From the NCBI GenBank assembly GCA_001803235.1, contig MHBL01000433.1:1-64000 (forward strand): a stretch of 64,000 bases of DNA. Direction: 5' to 3'. Positions 7,995 through 16,330 of this stretch are shown here, piece after piece; the stretch's first letter is position 1, and every line of letters starts with the position of its first letter. The translations under genes were made by a program, and so were the position numbers. The notes below the pieces were generated by a model. It searched no databases. It had not been told where the DNA came from and worked only from the letters and a program-made list of their open reading frames with translations. Origin of the DNA: Lentisphaerae bacterium RIFOXYA12_64_32 (GTDB lineage: Bacteria > Verrucomicrobiota > Lentisphaeria > Oligosphaerales > YB12-FULL-65-16).

Positions 7995-8735
7995 ATGGGA
8001 TCACGCATCTTACTCGTTGAGCCTGAGGCCAATGAACGGGAGAAGTTCCGGCACATCATTGCCGGGACGAAACACGAGCTGCTGAAGGACGTCGGTTGCG
8101 GCACCGAGGCCATGGGGGCGCTGGACGAGGTCTACCCCGACATGGTGGTGATGTCGATCGACACGCCCCGCAGCAAGTCGGACGTCGAACGTGCCGGACT
8201 GAAAGTCATCCTGAAGATTCTGGCCAAGACCAGCCCACCCAAAGTGGTGATGAGCTATGCCCGCGGCACCGAAATGCTCGTGGTCAAGGCGATTCAGTAC
8301 GGTGCGGCAGGCGCGTTCGAGCGCAACGACAGCCGGCGCGAGGTGCTGGAGGTCCTGCGTAAGGCAGAAGATCACAAGCCCGGGATTCCCCCAACGCGCC
8401 GCAAGCGCGTCCGGTTCGGCGTCGACCTGCTCGCCTGGTACAAGAAGCCGGGCGACAGCTTCTTCACGCGCATGCGTCCCACCAAGATTGACGACATCAG
8501 CGGCGGCGGGGTGCGCATTCACACGGTCGAACAGATTCCCAGTGAGACCCAGGTCAAGATAAAGCTGGCGCTGCCGACATCGAAGAAGCTAATACGTGCC
8601 GTCGCCGCCGTGCGCTGGTGCAAGGCTGAACCGGAGAAGAACCGCTGGTCCATGGGCCTGGAGTTCACGAAGATCGCCGACGCCGACCGCGACCGGCTCG
8701 AAATCTACATACAACGGCTCCTGGCCAGCCGGTGA
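7995..8735 (+). CDS. Response-regulator receiver domain fused to PilZ domain
   Basis: A 246-residue cytoplasmic protein. Residues 1-125 are CheY-like: SRILLVEPEANE at the start, the candidate phospho-acceptor Asp in VVMSID, and an AIQYGAAGAFERND segment where the usual conserved Lys is not obvious. Residues about 135-245 are a PilZ domain with RRKRVRF (RxxxR) and DISGGGVRI (D/NxSxxG), the c-di-GMP contact motifs. It may therefore join phosphorelay or a degenerate receiver to c-di-GMP-controlled surface behaviour; the partner kinase is not visible. The start at 7995 uses GGAGG 11 nt upstream. Its TGA stop lies inside the 9-bp target site duplicated by the family B element at 8737. Confidence 0.85.
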   Translation: MGSRILLVEPEANEREKFRHIIAGTKHELLKDVGCGTEAMGALDEVYPDMVVMSIDTPRSKSDVERAGLKVILKILAKTSPPKVVMSYARGTEMLVVKAIQYGAAGAFERNDSRREVLEVLRKAEDHKPGIPPTRRKRVRFGVDLLAWYKKPGDSFFTRMRPTKIDDISGGGVRIHTVEQIPSETQVKIKLALPTSKKLIRAVAAVRWCKAEPEKNRWSMGLEFTKIADADRDRLEIYIQRLLASR

Positions 8736-8736
8736 C

Positions 8737-8894
8737 CAGGGCTGTTTCAAGATCGGGTCACGCCGCATGGGAACGCTCCGTATCGACGCGCGTTCAGTAG
8801 GGCCGGCCTGTCCCCAGGCCGGCCCCCCCCCGGCGTGGGGACACGCCGGGGGTACTTGTCGGTCCCGCAGGCGGAGAATCTTGAAACAGCCCTG
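8737..8894. mobile_element. Family B MITE-like element, copy 2, with 9-bp target duplication
   Basis: It has the same terminal sequences as copy 1 (CAGGGCTGTTTCAAGAT and its inverse) and the same two central hairpins, while the outer arms differ. It is flanked by a perfect direct repeat GCCGGTGAC at 8728-8736 and 8895-8903. Insertion occurred across the stop codon of the receiver-PilZ gene, and the duplication preserved that stop. 158 bp, non-coding. Confidence 0.92.
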
Positions 8895-9019
8895 GCCGGT
8901 GACACCCCGGGGTTGCATCGGGGTTCGCATTGGGTTATCTTCTCTGGTGGGAGAGCTTGCCGCAGGGCGGTCTTGCGACAGCCCTTCCGAAAAGGGTCGG
9001 GTCTCTGGGGGTGTCGCAC

Positions 9020-9706
9020 ATGAAAACCGCGAAGAACGTTTCCTGCGACCGGTTTACACTCATCGAACTCCTCGTTGTCATCGCCATCATCGCGATCCTT
9101 GCCTCGTTGCTGCTGCCGGCCCTGAGCCAAGCCCGGGCCAAGGCGAAACTCGCGGGTTGCACCTCGAACCTGTGCCAGGCCGGCAAAGCCTTGTACATGT
9201 ACTCCGACGACTACGACGGGGTCGCTCCGGGGCCCTGTTGGAGCGGCACACCTCCCCGGTACGTGCGAAAGCCGAACGTGGCGTCAGGACATCTGGCGAT
9301 GTACTCCGGGTTTCCGCCGGCTGACAACGCCGCCTATGACAGTCTGCATGTGAACCTGCTCTTCGTCTGTCCAGGCGCCGAGATCCCGTCCGGCTTTACC
9401 AGCGAAACAGCGACCATGTTCATCACCAGCGGTGGCAATGTTCCCGGGACCAGCCAGCGCGTGTTTGGCTACCCTGACAACCCGGCCGGCACCCCCCCAA
9501 CAGCGGAGTATGGCCCCTCCAAGATCAGCGTGATCCGCAATCCATCGGCGCAGAACACGTTCCAGGATACCGATAAGTGGAGCGTGGGCACCACATGGAG
9601 CGGTGCGGCCCCGGACAACCCCTCGCATGGCGGTGGCGCCAAGGCGCGGCGCAACGTCATGTACCTGGACGGTCACGTCATCCTCGAGAATCAGAGACCC
9701 ATGTGA
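9020..9706 (+). CDS. Prepilin-like secreted protein (DUF1559 / H-X9-DG type), paralogue 1
   Basis: A 228-residue protein with a short charged leader (MKTAKNVSCDR) followed by FTLIELLVVIAIIAILAS, the type IV prepilin-like helix with Glu at +5. The expected Gly at -1 is Arg. The C-terminus carries NVMYLDGHV, the end of the H-X9-DG motif typical of these abundant PVC-type proteins. It is presumably exported and processed by a prepilin peptidase and may be a minor pseudopilin or surface protein. The ATG at 9020 gives a normal-length leader. The gene at 9772 is a close tandem copy. No pilus or secretion machinery genes are nearby. Confidence 0.85.
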   Translation: MKTAKNVSCDRFTLIELLVVIAIIAILASLLLPALSQARAKAKLAGCTSNLCQAGKALYMYSDDYDGVAPGPCWSGTPPRYVRKPNVASGHLAMYSGFPPADNAAYDSLHVNLLFVCPGAEIPSGFTSETATMFITSGGNVPGTSQRVFGYPDNPAGTPPTAEYGPSKISVIRNPSAQNTFQDTDKWSVGTTWSGAAPDNPSHGGGAKARRNVMYLDGHVILENQRPM

Positions 9707-9771
9707 GGCCTGCAGCAGGCCAGGCGGGCGACCGGATCACGTCGAGACTCCCTGCTCGTGGAGACACTTCG

Positions 9772-10449
9772 ATGCGTAGAATACCGACGGCTCCTTCGTG
9801 TCGCTTCACCTTGATCGAACTCCTCGTCGTGATCGCGATCATTGCGATCCTCGCCTCGTTGCTGTTGCCGGCCCTGTCGCAGGCCAAGGCCAAGGCGAAG
9901 CTCGCGGGTTGCACCTCGAACCTTAGCCAGGTCGGCAAAGCCCTTTACATCTACGTGGATGACTACGACGGGTTTGCGCCGGGACCTTGCTTCTATGGCG
10001 TGTTTCCCGGCTACACGACGAGTGTCTTCGTCATCGCCAAGTACCTGGCGCAGTACTCGGGTTTTCCACCCGTTGACAACCCGGTTGCCGATGACCTGCA
10101 CGTGAACCAGCTTTTCGTGTGTCCAGCCGCCACCATCCCGCCGGGAAAGAAAGTTCGTGACACCGTCATGTTCGCCTGCAACGGCGGCAATCTTCCCGGG
10201 ACCACCAAACGCGTTTTCGGCTACCCCGAGACGGCGACCGACCCACAGTATGGCCCCTTCAAAATCAGCGTGATCCGCGACCCGTCCGCCAACAACACCG
10301 TCCAGGACCTGGACGAGTGGTTGGCCGGGGCCGGCGCGTGGGGCGGGGTCTGCCCCAAAGACCCCGCGCACGGCGCCGGTGCGCGCTCCGCCCGCCGCAA
10401 CGTCATGTTCATGGACGGGCACGTACAGTTCATGAGCCAGTGGCCGTGA
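9772..10449 (+). CDS. Prepilin-like secreted protein (DUF1559 / H-X9-DG type), paralogue 2
   Basis: A 225-residue tandem paralogue of the preceding gene. It shares the leader helix FTLIELLVVIAIIAILAS, then SLLLPALSQAKAKAKLAG, the VDDYDGFAPGPC region, the ISVIRDPSANNTVQD stretch and the terminal NVMFMDGHVQF. The -1 residue before Phe is again Arg. A ribosome site, GTGGAGAC, lies 9 nt before the ATG. The intergenic gap is only 65 nt, so the two are probably cotranscribed. Near-identity over the 5' third with divergence in the middle suggests a recent local duplication followed by drift. Confidence 0.85.
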   Translation: MRRIPTAPSCRFTLIELLVVIAIIAILASLLLPALSQAKAKAKLAGCTSNLSQVGKALYIYVDDYDGFAPGPCFYGVFPGYTTSVFVIAKYLAQYSGFPPVDNPVADDLHVNQLFVCPAATIPPGKKVRDTVMFACNGGNLPGTTKRVFGYPETATDPQYGPFKISVIRDPSANNTVQDLDEWLAGAGAWGGVCPKDPAHGAGARSARRNVMFMDGHVQFMSQWP

Positions 10450-10590
10450 TGGGGCGCGGCGTCTCGGGGGCTGGCCCGGCGTGTCTCGCGCCGAAGTGGG
10501 TGCCGGTCGGTCCCCGACCGAGGCCCTCGGCCCGGGACGGCCCGCGGCACTCTGCTGCGGTCCCGGAGGTCCCGCGCCACTGCGGTCGAA
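10450..10590. repeat. Family F repeat, copy 1
   Basis: This GC-rich non-coding block ends GGTCCCGGAGGTCCCGCGCC and contains GGTCCCCGACCGAGG and CTCGGCCCGGGACGGCC. Related blocks occur inverted at 16150-16315 and direct at 57485-57635. Its internal palindromes suggest a folded element. Confidence 0.6.
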
Positions 10591-10592
10591 AC

Positions 10593-11519
10593 CTACCCCT
10601 GCCCCAGAACCGCCCGGCGCATGGCGGCGATGTGTGCCGGACCGGTACCGCAGCAGCCGCCGACGATGTTTGCACCCGCTTCGACGAGCCGTGGCGCCTT
10701 GGTTGCCATCTGTTCCGGCGTTTCCTTGAACACGGTCTTCCCGCGCTCGAGGACCGGCATGCCGGCGTTCGGCATGGCGCAGATGGGGACGCCCGGGGCG
10801 GCGGCGCGGATCAGCCGCACCACGTTGATCATGTGGTCGGGACCGGTGCCGCAGTTGGTGCCGAGAATATCGGCGCCCGCGGCGAGCAGTTGCTCGGCGT
10901 ACTTCTCCGGCGTCACGCCCATCATGGTTGCGTAGCCGCCGTGCACCTGCGGGTCAAACGTGAAGCTGGCGATCACCACAAGCTTCGTGTTCTCCTTGGC
11001 CGCGCGCACCGCCACCGCGGCTTCCTCGGCCGCGGTCATGGTTTCGATGATCACCACGTCGGCGCCGCCTTGCTCCAGCGCCACCGCCTGCTCGCGGAAC
11101 GCCGTGTAGAAGTTTTCCTCGCTCTCGATCCCGAGCGGCTCCATGAACTCACCGGTCGGCCCGACACTGCCGAGCACGTGCTGCGTCGTGCCGGCCACCT
11201 CGCGCGCAACCGCGGCCGCGGCGCGGTTGATCGCCGCCACACGCTCGCCGAGCCCGTAGTGGTTCAGCTTGTAGCGCGTGCCGCCGAACGAGTTGGTCTC
11301 GACCATGTCGCTGCCGGCAGCACGGTACTGCCGGTGAATGTCGCGAACATCCTCGGCGTGATCGATGCACCACAGTTCCGGACACGTGCCGGGCTCCATG
11401 CCTTTGGCCTGCAGAAACGTGCCCATGCCGCCGTCGCAGAAGAGAATTTCACCGGCCTTGATTCGTTCCAGGATCGGTCTCACTGTCCATGCCTTTCCGC
11501 GCTGCGGGCGCTGTAACAC
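10593..11519 (-). CDS. Homocysteine S-methyltransferase family protein
   Basis: A 308-residue single-domain protein of the homocysteine-methyltransferase fold, the N-terminal module of cobalamin-dependent methionine synthase. The start resembles the family (ILFCDGGMGTFLQAKGM), followed by DMVETNSFGGTRYKL. The three zinc cysteines are visible: Cys in GTNCGTGPDH and the Cys-Cys pair in GGCCGTGPAH near the C-terminus. It lacks the pterin, corrinoid and activation domains of MetH, so it would rely on a separate methyl donor protein, or use S-methylmethionine or betaine. URO-D-like genes and a broken pterin-binding gene nearby fit a modular methyl-transfer toolkit. ATG at 11519; a GTG 12 codons later is an alternative. 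Confidence 0.85.
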   Translation of the reverse strand: MLQRPQRGKAWTVRPILERIKAGEILFCDGGMGTFLQAKGMEPGTCPELWCIDHAEDVRDIHRQYRAAGSDMVETNSFGGTRYKLNHYGLGERVAAINRAAAAVAREVAGTTQHVLGSVGPTGEFMEPLGIESEENFYTAFREQAVALEQGGADVVIIETMTAAEEAAVAVRAAKENTKLVVIASFTFDPQVHGGYATMMGVTPEKYAEQLLAAGADILGTNCGTGPDHMINVVRLIRAAAPGVPICAMPNAGMPVLERGKTVFKETPEQMATKAPRLVEAGANIVGGCCGTGPAHIAAMRRAVLGQG

Positions 11520-11610
11520 CGCGTCTTGTCTCTTTCAAACGTGCGCCAAGTAATGTAGGGGTTCCGAGGTGCACCGCAAGGGGTATGAGCTGTGGCGATC
11601 GGTTGCGGCA

Positions 11611-11811
11611 TATGGAGTGCGGCGGCAGAGGGCGAGTGAGCGCCCGACGACGCCGCTTTGGCTTCCGGCGGGGCCGGGGGCGCTGGCCCGCGGGTCCGGT
11701 GCCGTGGCGTCGGTCAGCGGTTGCATCCGCGGGCGGTGGGGCGCTCCGCGCCGAGCCAGAGCGGGGTCGCCGCCCTGCGATACCGCAGGGCTCTGCCCCC
11801 GCACTCCACAT
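11611..11811. repeat. Family D inverted-repeat element, copy 1
   Basis: It begins TATGGAGTGCGGCGGCAGAG and ends CCGCACTCCACAT, inverted ends of about 20 bp with mismatches. The interior carries further GC-rich hairpins. The second copy at 62563-62736 has the same ends. Non-coding. It fills most of the 420-bp gap before the dehydrogenase gene. Confidence 0.75.
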
Positions 11812-11940
11812 CGCGACGTTGCCCAGAGCCCGGATGGCATGGAGCGCCAACGCCCCATTCTTTCCGGCGCGTCTTGCAGTCGGCCGGTGTGGAGGCATGA
11901 TATCAGGACTTGGCATGGGTTGGTGGACAGGAGGTCATTC

Positions 11941-12975
11941 ATGCAAGCGCTCGTATGGGAAGCGCCTCGCGTCATGACGCTGCGAGAGTGCGCCGTGCCC
12001 GAAGTGCAGCCGGGTGAAGTCCTGATCCGAGTGGCGTACGCCGGTATTTGCGGCTCGGAGTTGAGCGGCTACCTGGGTCACAACGCGTTGCGCGTGCCGC
12101 CGCTGGTCATGGGGCATGAGTTTGCCGGCGAAATCGTCGCGCTGGGGGACGGAGTCCAGACGCGCCATCCGGCGCTGGCCCAAGGCCGGATGGCGACGGT
12201 GGACCCGATGATCTACTGCGGTACGTGCGAGTTCTGTGCGCGGCGGCTGAATCAACTGTGCGCCAACCGCCGGCTGGTCGGCGCGCATCGCCCGGGTGCG
12301 TTCGCCGAGTACGTGACCGTGCCCGCAGAGATGATCTTCCTCCTGCCCGCAGGGATGCCGGCCCGCATCGGCGCGCTGGCCGAACCGGTCGCCTGCGCGG
12401 CCCGCATCGGTGAACTGGCCTCCCCCGTGGCGGGCGCGGACGTCCTGATTATGGGCGCCGGGCCGATCGGGTTGCTGGCACTGCAAGTCCTGCGCGGGCA
12501 CGGGGCGCAGCGTGTCTTCATCGCCGACCTCGATTCCGCCCGCCTGGCGATGGCCGCCGAACTGGGCGGGGACGTGCTCGACCCGCGAGCCGTGGACGTG
12601 CCGCAGGCCGTGCGACAGGCCACGGGTGGGCGCGGCGTCGCCGTCGCCCTGGACGCGGTCGGGACGGCCGCCACGCGCAAGCAGTGCGTGGCGGCTGCGC
12701 GCTCAGCCGGCACCGTGATCCTGAGCGGCCTGCACGAAGAGACCAGCGCCATGCCCGCTGCGGACATCATCCGCCGCGAGATCGTCGTGCGCGGCTCGTT
12801 CTGTTACACGCCCGCCAATTTCGCCGCCGCGCTGGACCTGCTGGCGCGGGGCGTTGTTCGGTTGGCCCCCTGGATCGTCGAAGCGCCGCTGGCGGATGGC
12901 GGCCAATGGTTTGAGCGCCTGTGCGCCACGCCGGGTGGCGTGGCAAAGGTGCTGCTGGTGCCGGGCGGCGCGTGA
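11941..12975 (+). CDS. Zinc-dependent alcohol/polyol dehydrogenase (MDR family)
   Basis: A 344-residue medium-chain dehydrogenase. The catalytic zinc ligands are seen as Cys in GICGSELSG and His-Glu in MGHEFAGE. The structural zinc lobe has four cysteines (YCGTCEFCARRLNQLC). The Rossmann motif is VLIMGAGPIGLLALQVL, followed by the acidic residue in IADLDSARL, which favours NAD over NADP. Overall it resembles sorbitol/threonine dehydrogenases. Ribosome site AGGAGG lies 7 nt before the ATG at 11941. No operon partner is evident; it is flanked by repeat elements on both sides. Confidence 0.88.
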   Translation: MQALVWEAPRVMTLRECAVPEVQPGEVLIRVAYAGICGSELSGYLGHNALRVPPLVMGHEFAGEIVALGDGVQTRHPALAQGRMATVDPMIYCGTCEFCARRLNQLCANRRLVGAHRPGAFAEYVTVPAEMIFLLPAGMPARIGALAEPVACAARIGELASPVAGADVLIMGAGPIGLLALQVLRGHGAQRVFIADLDSARLAMAAELGGDVLDPRAVDVPQAVRQATGGRGVAVALDAVGTAATRKQCVAAARSAGTVILSGLHEETSAMPAADIIRREIVVRGSFCYTPANFAAALDLLARGVVRLAPWIVEAPLADGGQWFERLCATPGGVAKVLLVPGGA

Positions 12976-13020
12976 AACAAGGGCCGTGTCGGGTTCATCG
13001 CGAAGGAGGGCCGAGGCCCT

Positions 13021-13245
13021 GTGCAGTGGCTGGACCCCACCGGCCTTGTGCCGGTGGAGAACGGGACCGGGTGGCTGGACAGACCGCCAAGCCTACGTGT
13101 TTCCCCTCTTTTCGGTGCGGACCGCGACCGCGGTCCGCACCGAAAAGAGGGGCAGTCGCCGACGCCAGCAGCTGTCGAACCTGCTTCACCACCGGCACAA
13201 GGCCGGTGGGGTCGACAAGCCGCCCCGTGTTGTGCAGTGAGTCCG
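13021..13245. repeat. Family E nested palindromic element
   Basis: The outer arms each contain CCCACCGGCCTTGTGCCGGT in inverted orientation (13036 and 13190 regions). In the centre is a nearly perfect 50-bp palindrome (about 13104-13153) with 24-bp arms beginning CCCCTCTTTTCGGTGCGGAC around a 2-nt spacer. It is non-coding and can form an extended cruciform. Confidence 0.7.
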
Positions 13246-13310
13246 AAGTTCGCGGTGCCAAGTGGTTGTGTCAAACTCGGCATGAAAGAGGAATGACAAA
13301 CAGGTAATCG

Positions 13311-13413
13311 CTGTCGCAATCGTCTTCGCAATCGCTCCTCGATCTGGACTTCGCAAGGCGGCAGTCATCGAGAAACGATTGCGACGAGGATTGCGAGAAG
13401 CGATTGCGCGGGA
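13311..13413. repeat. GCAATCG-rich inverted repeat upstream of the beta-helix gene
   Basis: The left arm (13311-13347) is a run of GCAATCG-type units, and the right arm (13376-13413) is its inverse made of CGATTGCGA units. It ends 10 nt before the ATG at 13423, so it covers the leader and promoter zone of that gene. Confidence 0.6.
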
Positions 13414-13422
13414 GAACGGAAG

Positions 13423-16134
13423 ATGCAGATCACCCCGTTTGCGAAGACCTGCCTGCTGATTGCAGTCTGTGCCTGGGCCACGCCAATAACCGCCCAGGAA
13501 CCGGCCCAACCTGCGGGCAAGCCGATCGAGATCCATGTTGCTGTGACCGGCAACGACGCCTGGTCCGGCAAGCTGGCACAGCCGAATGACGGCAAGACGG
13601 ACGGGCCGTTTGCGACCCTGGGCAAGGCGCGCGACGAAGTGCGCCGCCTCAAGGCTGCCGGGCCGCTTGGCGCCGGCATCACGGTGTGGGTCCGCGAGGG
13701 CACGTATGAGTTGCCCGAACCGCTGGCGTTCGCACCCGACTGTTCCGGCGAGGCGAACGCGCCGGTCGTGTTCGCGGCGTACAACAACGAAACGGTCGTC
13801 CTTTCCGGCGGCCGCCGCATCACCGGCTGGACGGTCGCGAACGGACGGTGGGAAGCGAAACTGCCCGACGTCGCTGCCGGCACGTGGGACTTTGCCCGGC
13901 TCTTCGTCAACAATGAGGAGCGCCGCCGACCCTGCCTGCCGCGCGACGGCTACTGGTTCGTTCGCGCACTGCTGCCGTCCTCGTCCGAGGCCAAGGGCAA
14001 CAGCTTCGACCGGTTCCGCTGCGGCGCGGATGAGATCCTGCCCACGTGGAGCAACCCGCAGGACGTCGAACTGCACTTCTTCCACTGCTGGTCCACGTCG
14101 CGGTTGCGCCTGAAATCGGTCGAGGGTCGCGAAGTCACGACGACCGGGCCGACCTTCCGCAAGCTCGATCGCGGCACGCGCTACCTGGCCGAAAACGTCA
14201 AGGAAGCGTTGAGTCAGCCGGGCGAGTGGTACCTGGACCGCCCCACCGGCACGCTCACCTACATCCCGCTGCCGGGCGAAGACCCGGAGACGACGCCCGT
14301 GTACGCGCCGCGCCTGAAGACGATCCTGGAACTCAAGGGCGATCCCAAGCCGGGAATGTCGGTGCAGTATCTGCAGTTCAAGGGTCTGACGTTCGCGCAC
14401 TCGAACTGGACCACGCCACCCAACGGGCACTGCATCAGCCAGGCGGAGTTCTCCATGCCGGGCGCGGTTAGGGCGCAGGCGGCGCGCGACTGCGCTTTCA
14501 CCGGCTGCACGTTCACCCACACCAGTGCGTACGCCTTGGAGTTCGGCCAGGGCTGCAAGCGTGACCGCGTCGAGACCTGCGACTTCACCGACCTCGGCGC
14601 CGGCGGCATCAAGATCGGTGAGGGCATGACGCACGCGGACGACGAGCTCGTGGCCAGCCACATCACGGTCAGCGACTGCCGGCTCGCGCACGGCGGGCGC
14701 ATGTTCCCGGCCGCCATCGGCATCTGGGTCGGCCGCAGCCACGACATCAACCTGGAGCACAACGACATCTTCGACTTCTACTACAGCGGCATCTCGGTCG
14801 GCTGGACCTGGGGTTACCAGCCCGGCCCGTGCCGCGACAACACCATTGCTCACAATCACATCCACTGGATGCCGCAGGGTGTGCTCGGCGACCAGGCCGG
14901 CATCTACACGCTCGGCATGCAGCCGAACAGCGTCATCCGCGGCAACTACATTCACGACCAGTTCGGCGAGCCGTGGGCCTGCGGTATCTACCTCGACGAA
15001 GGCACCAGCTTCATGCTCGTCGAGGACAACCTCGTCAACCGCGTCACCACGCACGCGTTCCACTGCAACTACGGCAAGGAGAACATCGCGCGGAACAACA
15101 TCTTCTCGTGCGGCATGGGCGGGCACATCGGGCGCTGCCGCGGCGAGGAGCACGTGACCTACACCGTCGAGCAGAACATCATCTACTGGGAAGAAGGCCC
15201 GCTGCTGGCCGGGCACCCGTGGGAGAAGGGCAGCTACCAGTTCGACCGCAACCTGTACTGGAACCCGAACGAACCGGTGTTCAAGCTCTACAAGTGGACT
15301 TGGGAAGAGTGGCAGGCCATGGGCCAGGACAAAAACTCGATCATCGCCGACCCGCTTTTCGTCGACCCGAGGAACGGTGACTTCACGCTCAAGCCCGGCT
15401 CGCCCGCGGAGAAGATCGGGTTCAAGCCGTTCGACGTCAGCAAGGCCGGGTTGCTGACGAAACGCGGCGAACCGTTCAAGCTCGCGCCGCGCGCCTGGCC
15501 GCCGGCGCCCAAGGGCAAGGTCGAACTGCCGCCTGAGCTCGTGAAGCAGGACTTCGAGGCCCAGGCGCCGGGCAGCAAGTGCTCGTACGGCACCACGAAC
15601 GAGGACGAGAAGGCCGGCAAAGCGCGCGTGACTGAAGAGACGGCGGCGAGTGGCAAGCGCAGCCTCAAGTTCGAGGATGCGCCGGGGCAGAAGTTCTTCT
15701 TCAATCCGCACGTCTACTACCAGCCCGGGTTCAAGACCGGCCTGGCACACGGCAGCTTCGACCTGCGCTGGGAGACCGGTGCGGTGATCTCGCACGAGTG
15801 GCGCGACTACGCCACGAAGGAGAAGGAGTTCCTGACCGGCCCGAACCTCAGTGTCGCAGCGGACGGGAGCCTGTCCTCCGGCGGCACGAAGCTCCTGACG
15901 CTTCCGACCGGACAGTGGGTGCACGTCGAGTTCTATTGCCAGCTCGGGGACCAGGCGGACGGCAAGTACGACCTGTCGATCAAACTCCCCGACGGCCAGG
16001 TCTCGAACCATCCGGGGCTGACCTTCACCACCGGGTTCAAGAGCCTCGACTGGTGCGGCTTCGTCGCCATGAAGGAAGACGCCGCCGTCTTCTACATCGA
16101 CGACGTTGTCCTGGAACCGGACGCAAAGCGGTGA
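13423..16134 (+). CDS. Secreted right-handed parallel beta-helix protein, paralogue 1
   Basis: A 903-residue protein with a signal peptide (hydrophobic LLIAVCAWA, cleavage near TAQE). Residues 35-130 have the entry typical of these proteins: a VTGNDAWSGK segment, then DGPFATLGKARDEVR. Residues about 320-620 are a run of beta-helix turns rich in N, H and G (NTIAHNHIHWMPQG, NYIHDQFGE, NLVNRVTTHAF). A C-terminal domain of about 200 residues resembles a jelly-roll ending FYIDDVVLEP. Such proteins are predicted polysaccharide lyases or glycan-binding surface proteins. It is a full-length paralogue of 49730-52477. No catalytic residues can be assigned. Confidence 0.85.
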   Translation: MQITPFAKTCLLIAVCAWATPITAQEPAQPAGKPIEIHVAVTGNDAWSGKLAQPNDGKTDGPFATLGKARDEVRRLKAAGPLGAGITVWVREGTYELPEPLAFAPDCSGEANAPVVFAAYNNETVVLSGGRRITGWTVANGRWEAKLPDVAAGTWDFARLFVNNEERRRPCLPRDGYWFVRALLPSSSEAKGNSFDRFRCGADEILPTWSNPQDVELHFFHCWSTSRLRLKSVEGREVTTTGPTFRKLDRGTRYLAENVKEALSQPGEWYLDRPTGTLTYIPLPGEDPETTPVYAPRLKTILELKGDPKPGMSVQYLQFKGLTFAHSNWTTPPNGHCISQAEFSMPGAVRAQAARDCAFTGCTFTHTSAYALEFGQGCKRDRVETCDFTDLGAGGIKIGEGMTHADDELVASHITVSDCRLAHGGRMFPAAIGIWVGRSHDINLEHNDIFDFYYSGISVGWTWGYQPGPCRDNTIAHNHIHWMPQGVLGDQAGIYTLGMQPNSVIRGNYIHDQFGEPWACGIYLDEGTSFMLVEDNLVNRVTTHAFHCNYGKENIARNNIFSCGMGGHIGRCRGEEHVTYTVEQNIIYWEEGPLLAGHPWEKGSYQFDRNLYWNPNEPVFKLYKWTWEEWQAMGQDKNSIIADPLFVDPRNGDFTLKPGSPAEKIGFKPFDVSKAGLLTKRGEPFKLAPRAWPPAPKGKVELPPELVKQDFEAQAPGSKCSYGTTNEDEKAGKARVTEETAASGKRSLKFEDAPGQKFFFNPHVYYQPGFKTGLAHGSFDLRWETGAVISHEWRDYATKEKEFLTGPNLSVAADGSLSSGGTKLLTLPTGQWVHVEFYCQLGDQADGKYDLSIKLPDGQVSNHPGLTFTTGFKSLDWCGFVAMKEDAAVFYIDDVVLEPDAKR

Positions 16135-16149
16135 CGGTGCGGAGCGCCA

Positions 16150-16315
16150 GTGGCGCGGCAGTGGCGCGGGACCTCCGGGACCGCGGCAGGGTACTCGGGG
16201 CCGTCCCGGCCCGAGATCCTCGGCCGGAGATCCGTCTTCGCCCAGGCAGCTTCGCCGGGACACAGCCGGCCCGAGCACCCCGCTTCGGCGCGAGACGCGC
16301 CGAGCCACTGCCAAC
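16150..16315. repeat. Family F repeat, copy 2 (inverted)
   Basis: It reads as the reverse complement of the 10450 and 57485 copies: GGCGCGGGACCTCCGGGACC at the left, a CTCGGGGCCGTCCCGGCC centre, and CGCGCCGAGCCACTGCC at the right. It separates the beta-helix gene from the URO-D-like gene. Confidence 0.6.
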
Positions 16316-16330
16316 AGGAGGAAGCCCCAC

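Noticed and set aside
10593..11519. Naming the homocysteine methyltransferase metH
   Set aside because: Only the homocysteine-binding module is present; the pterin, corrinoid and activation domains are missing.
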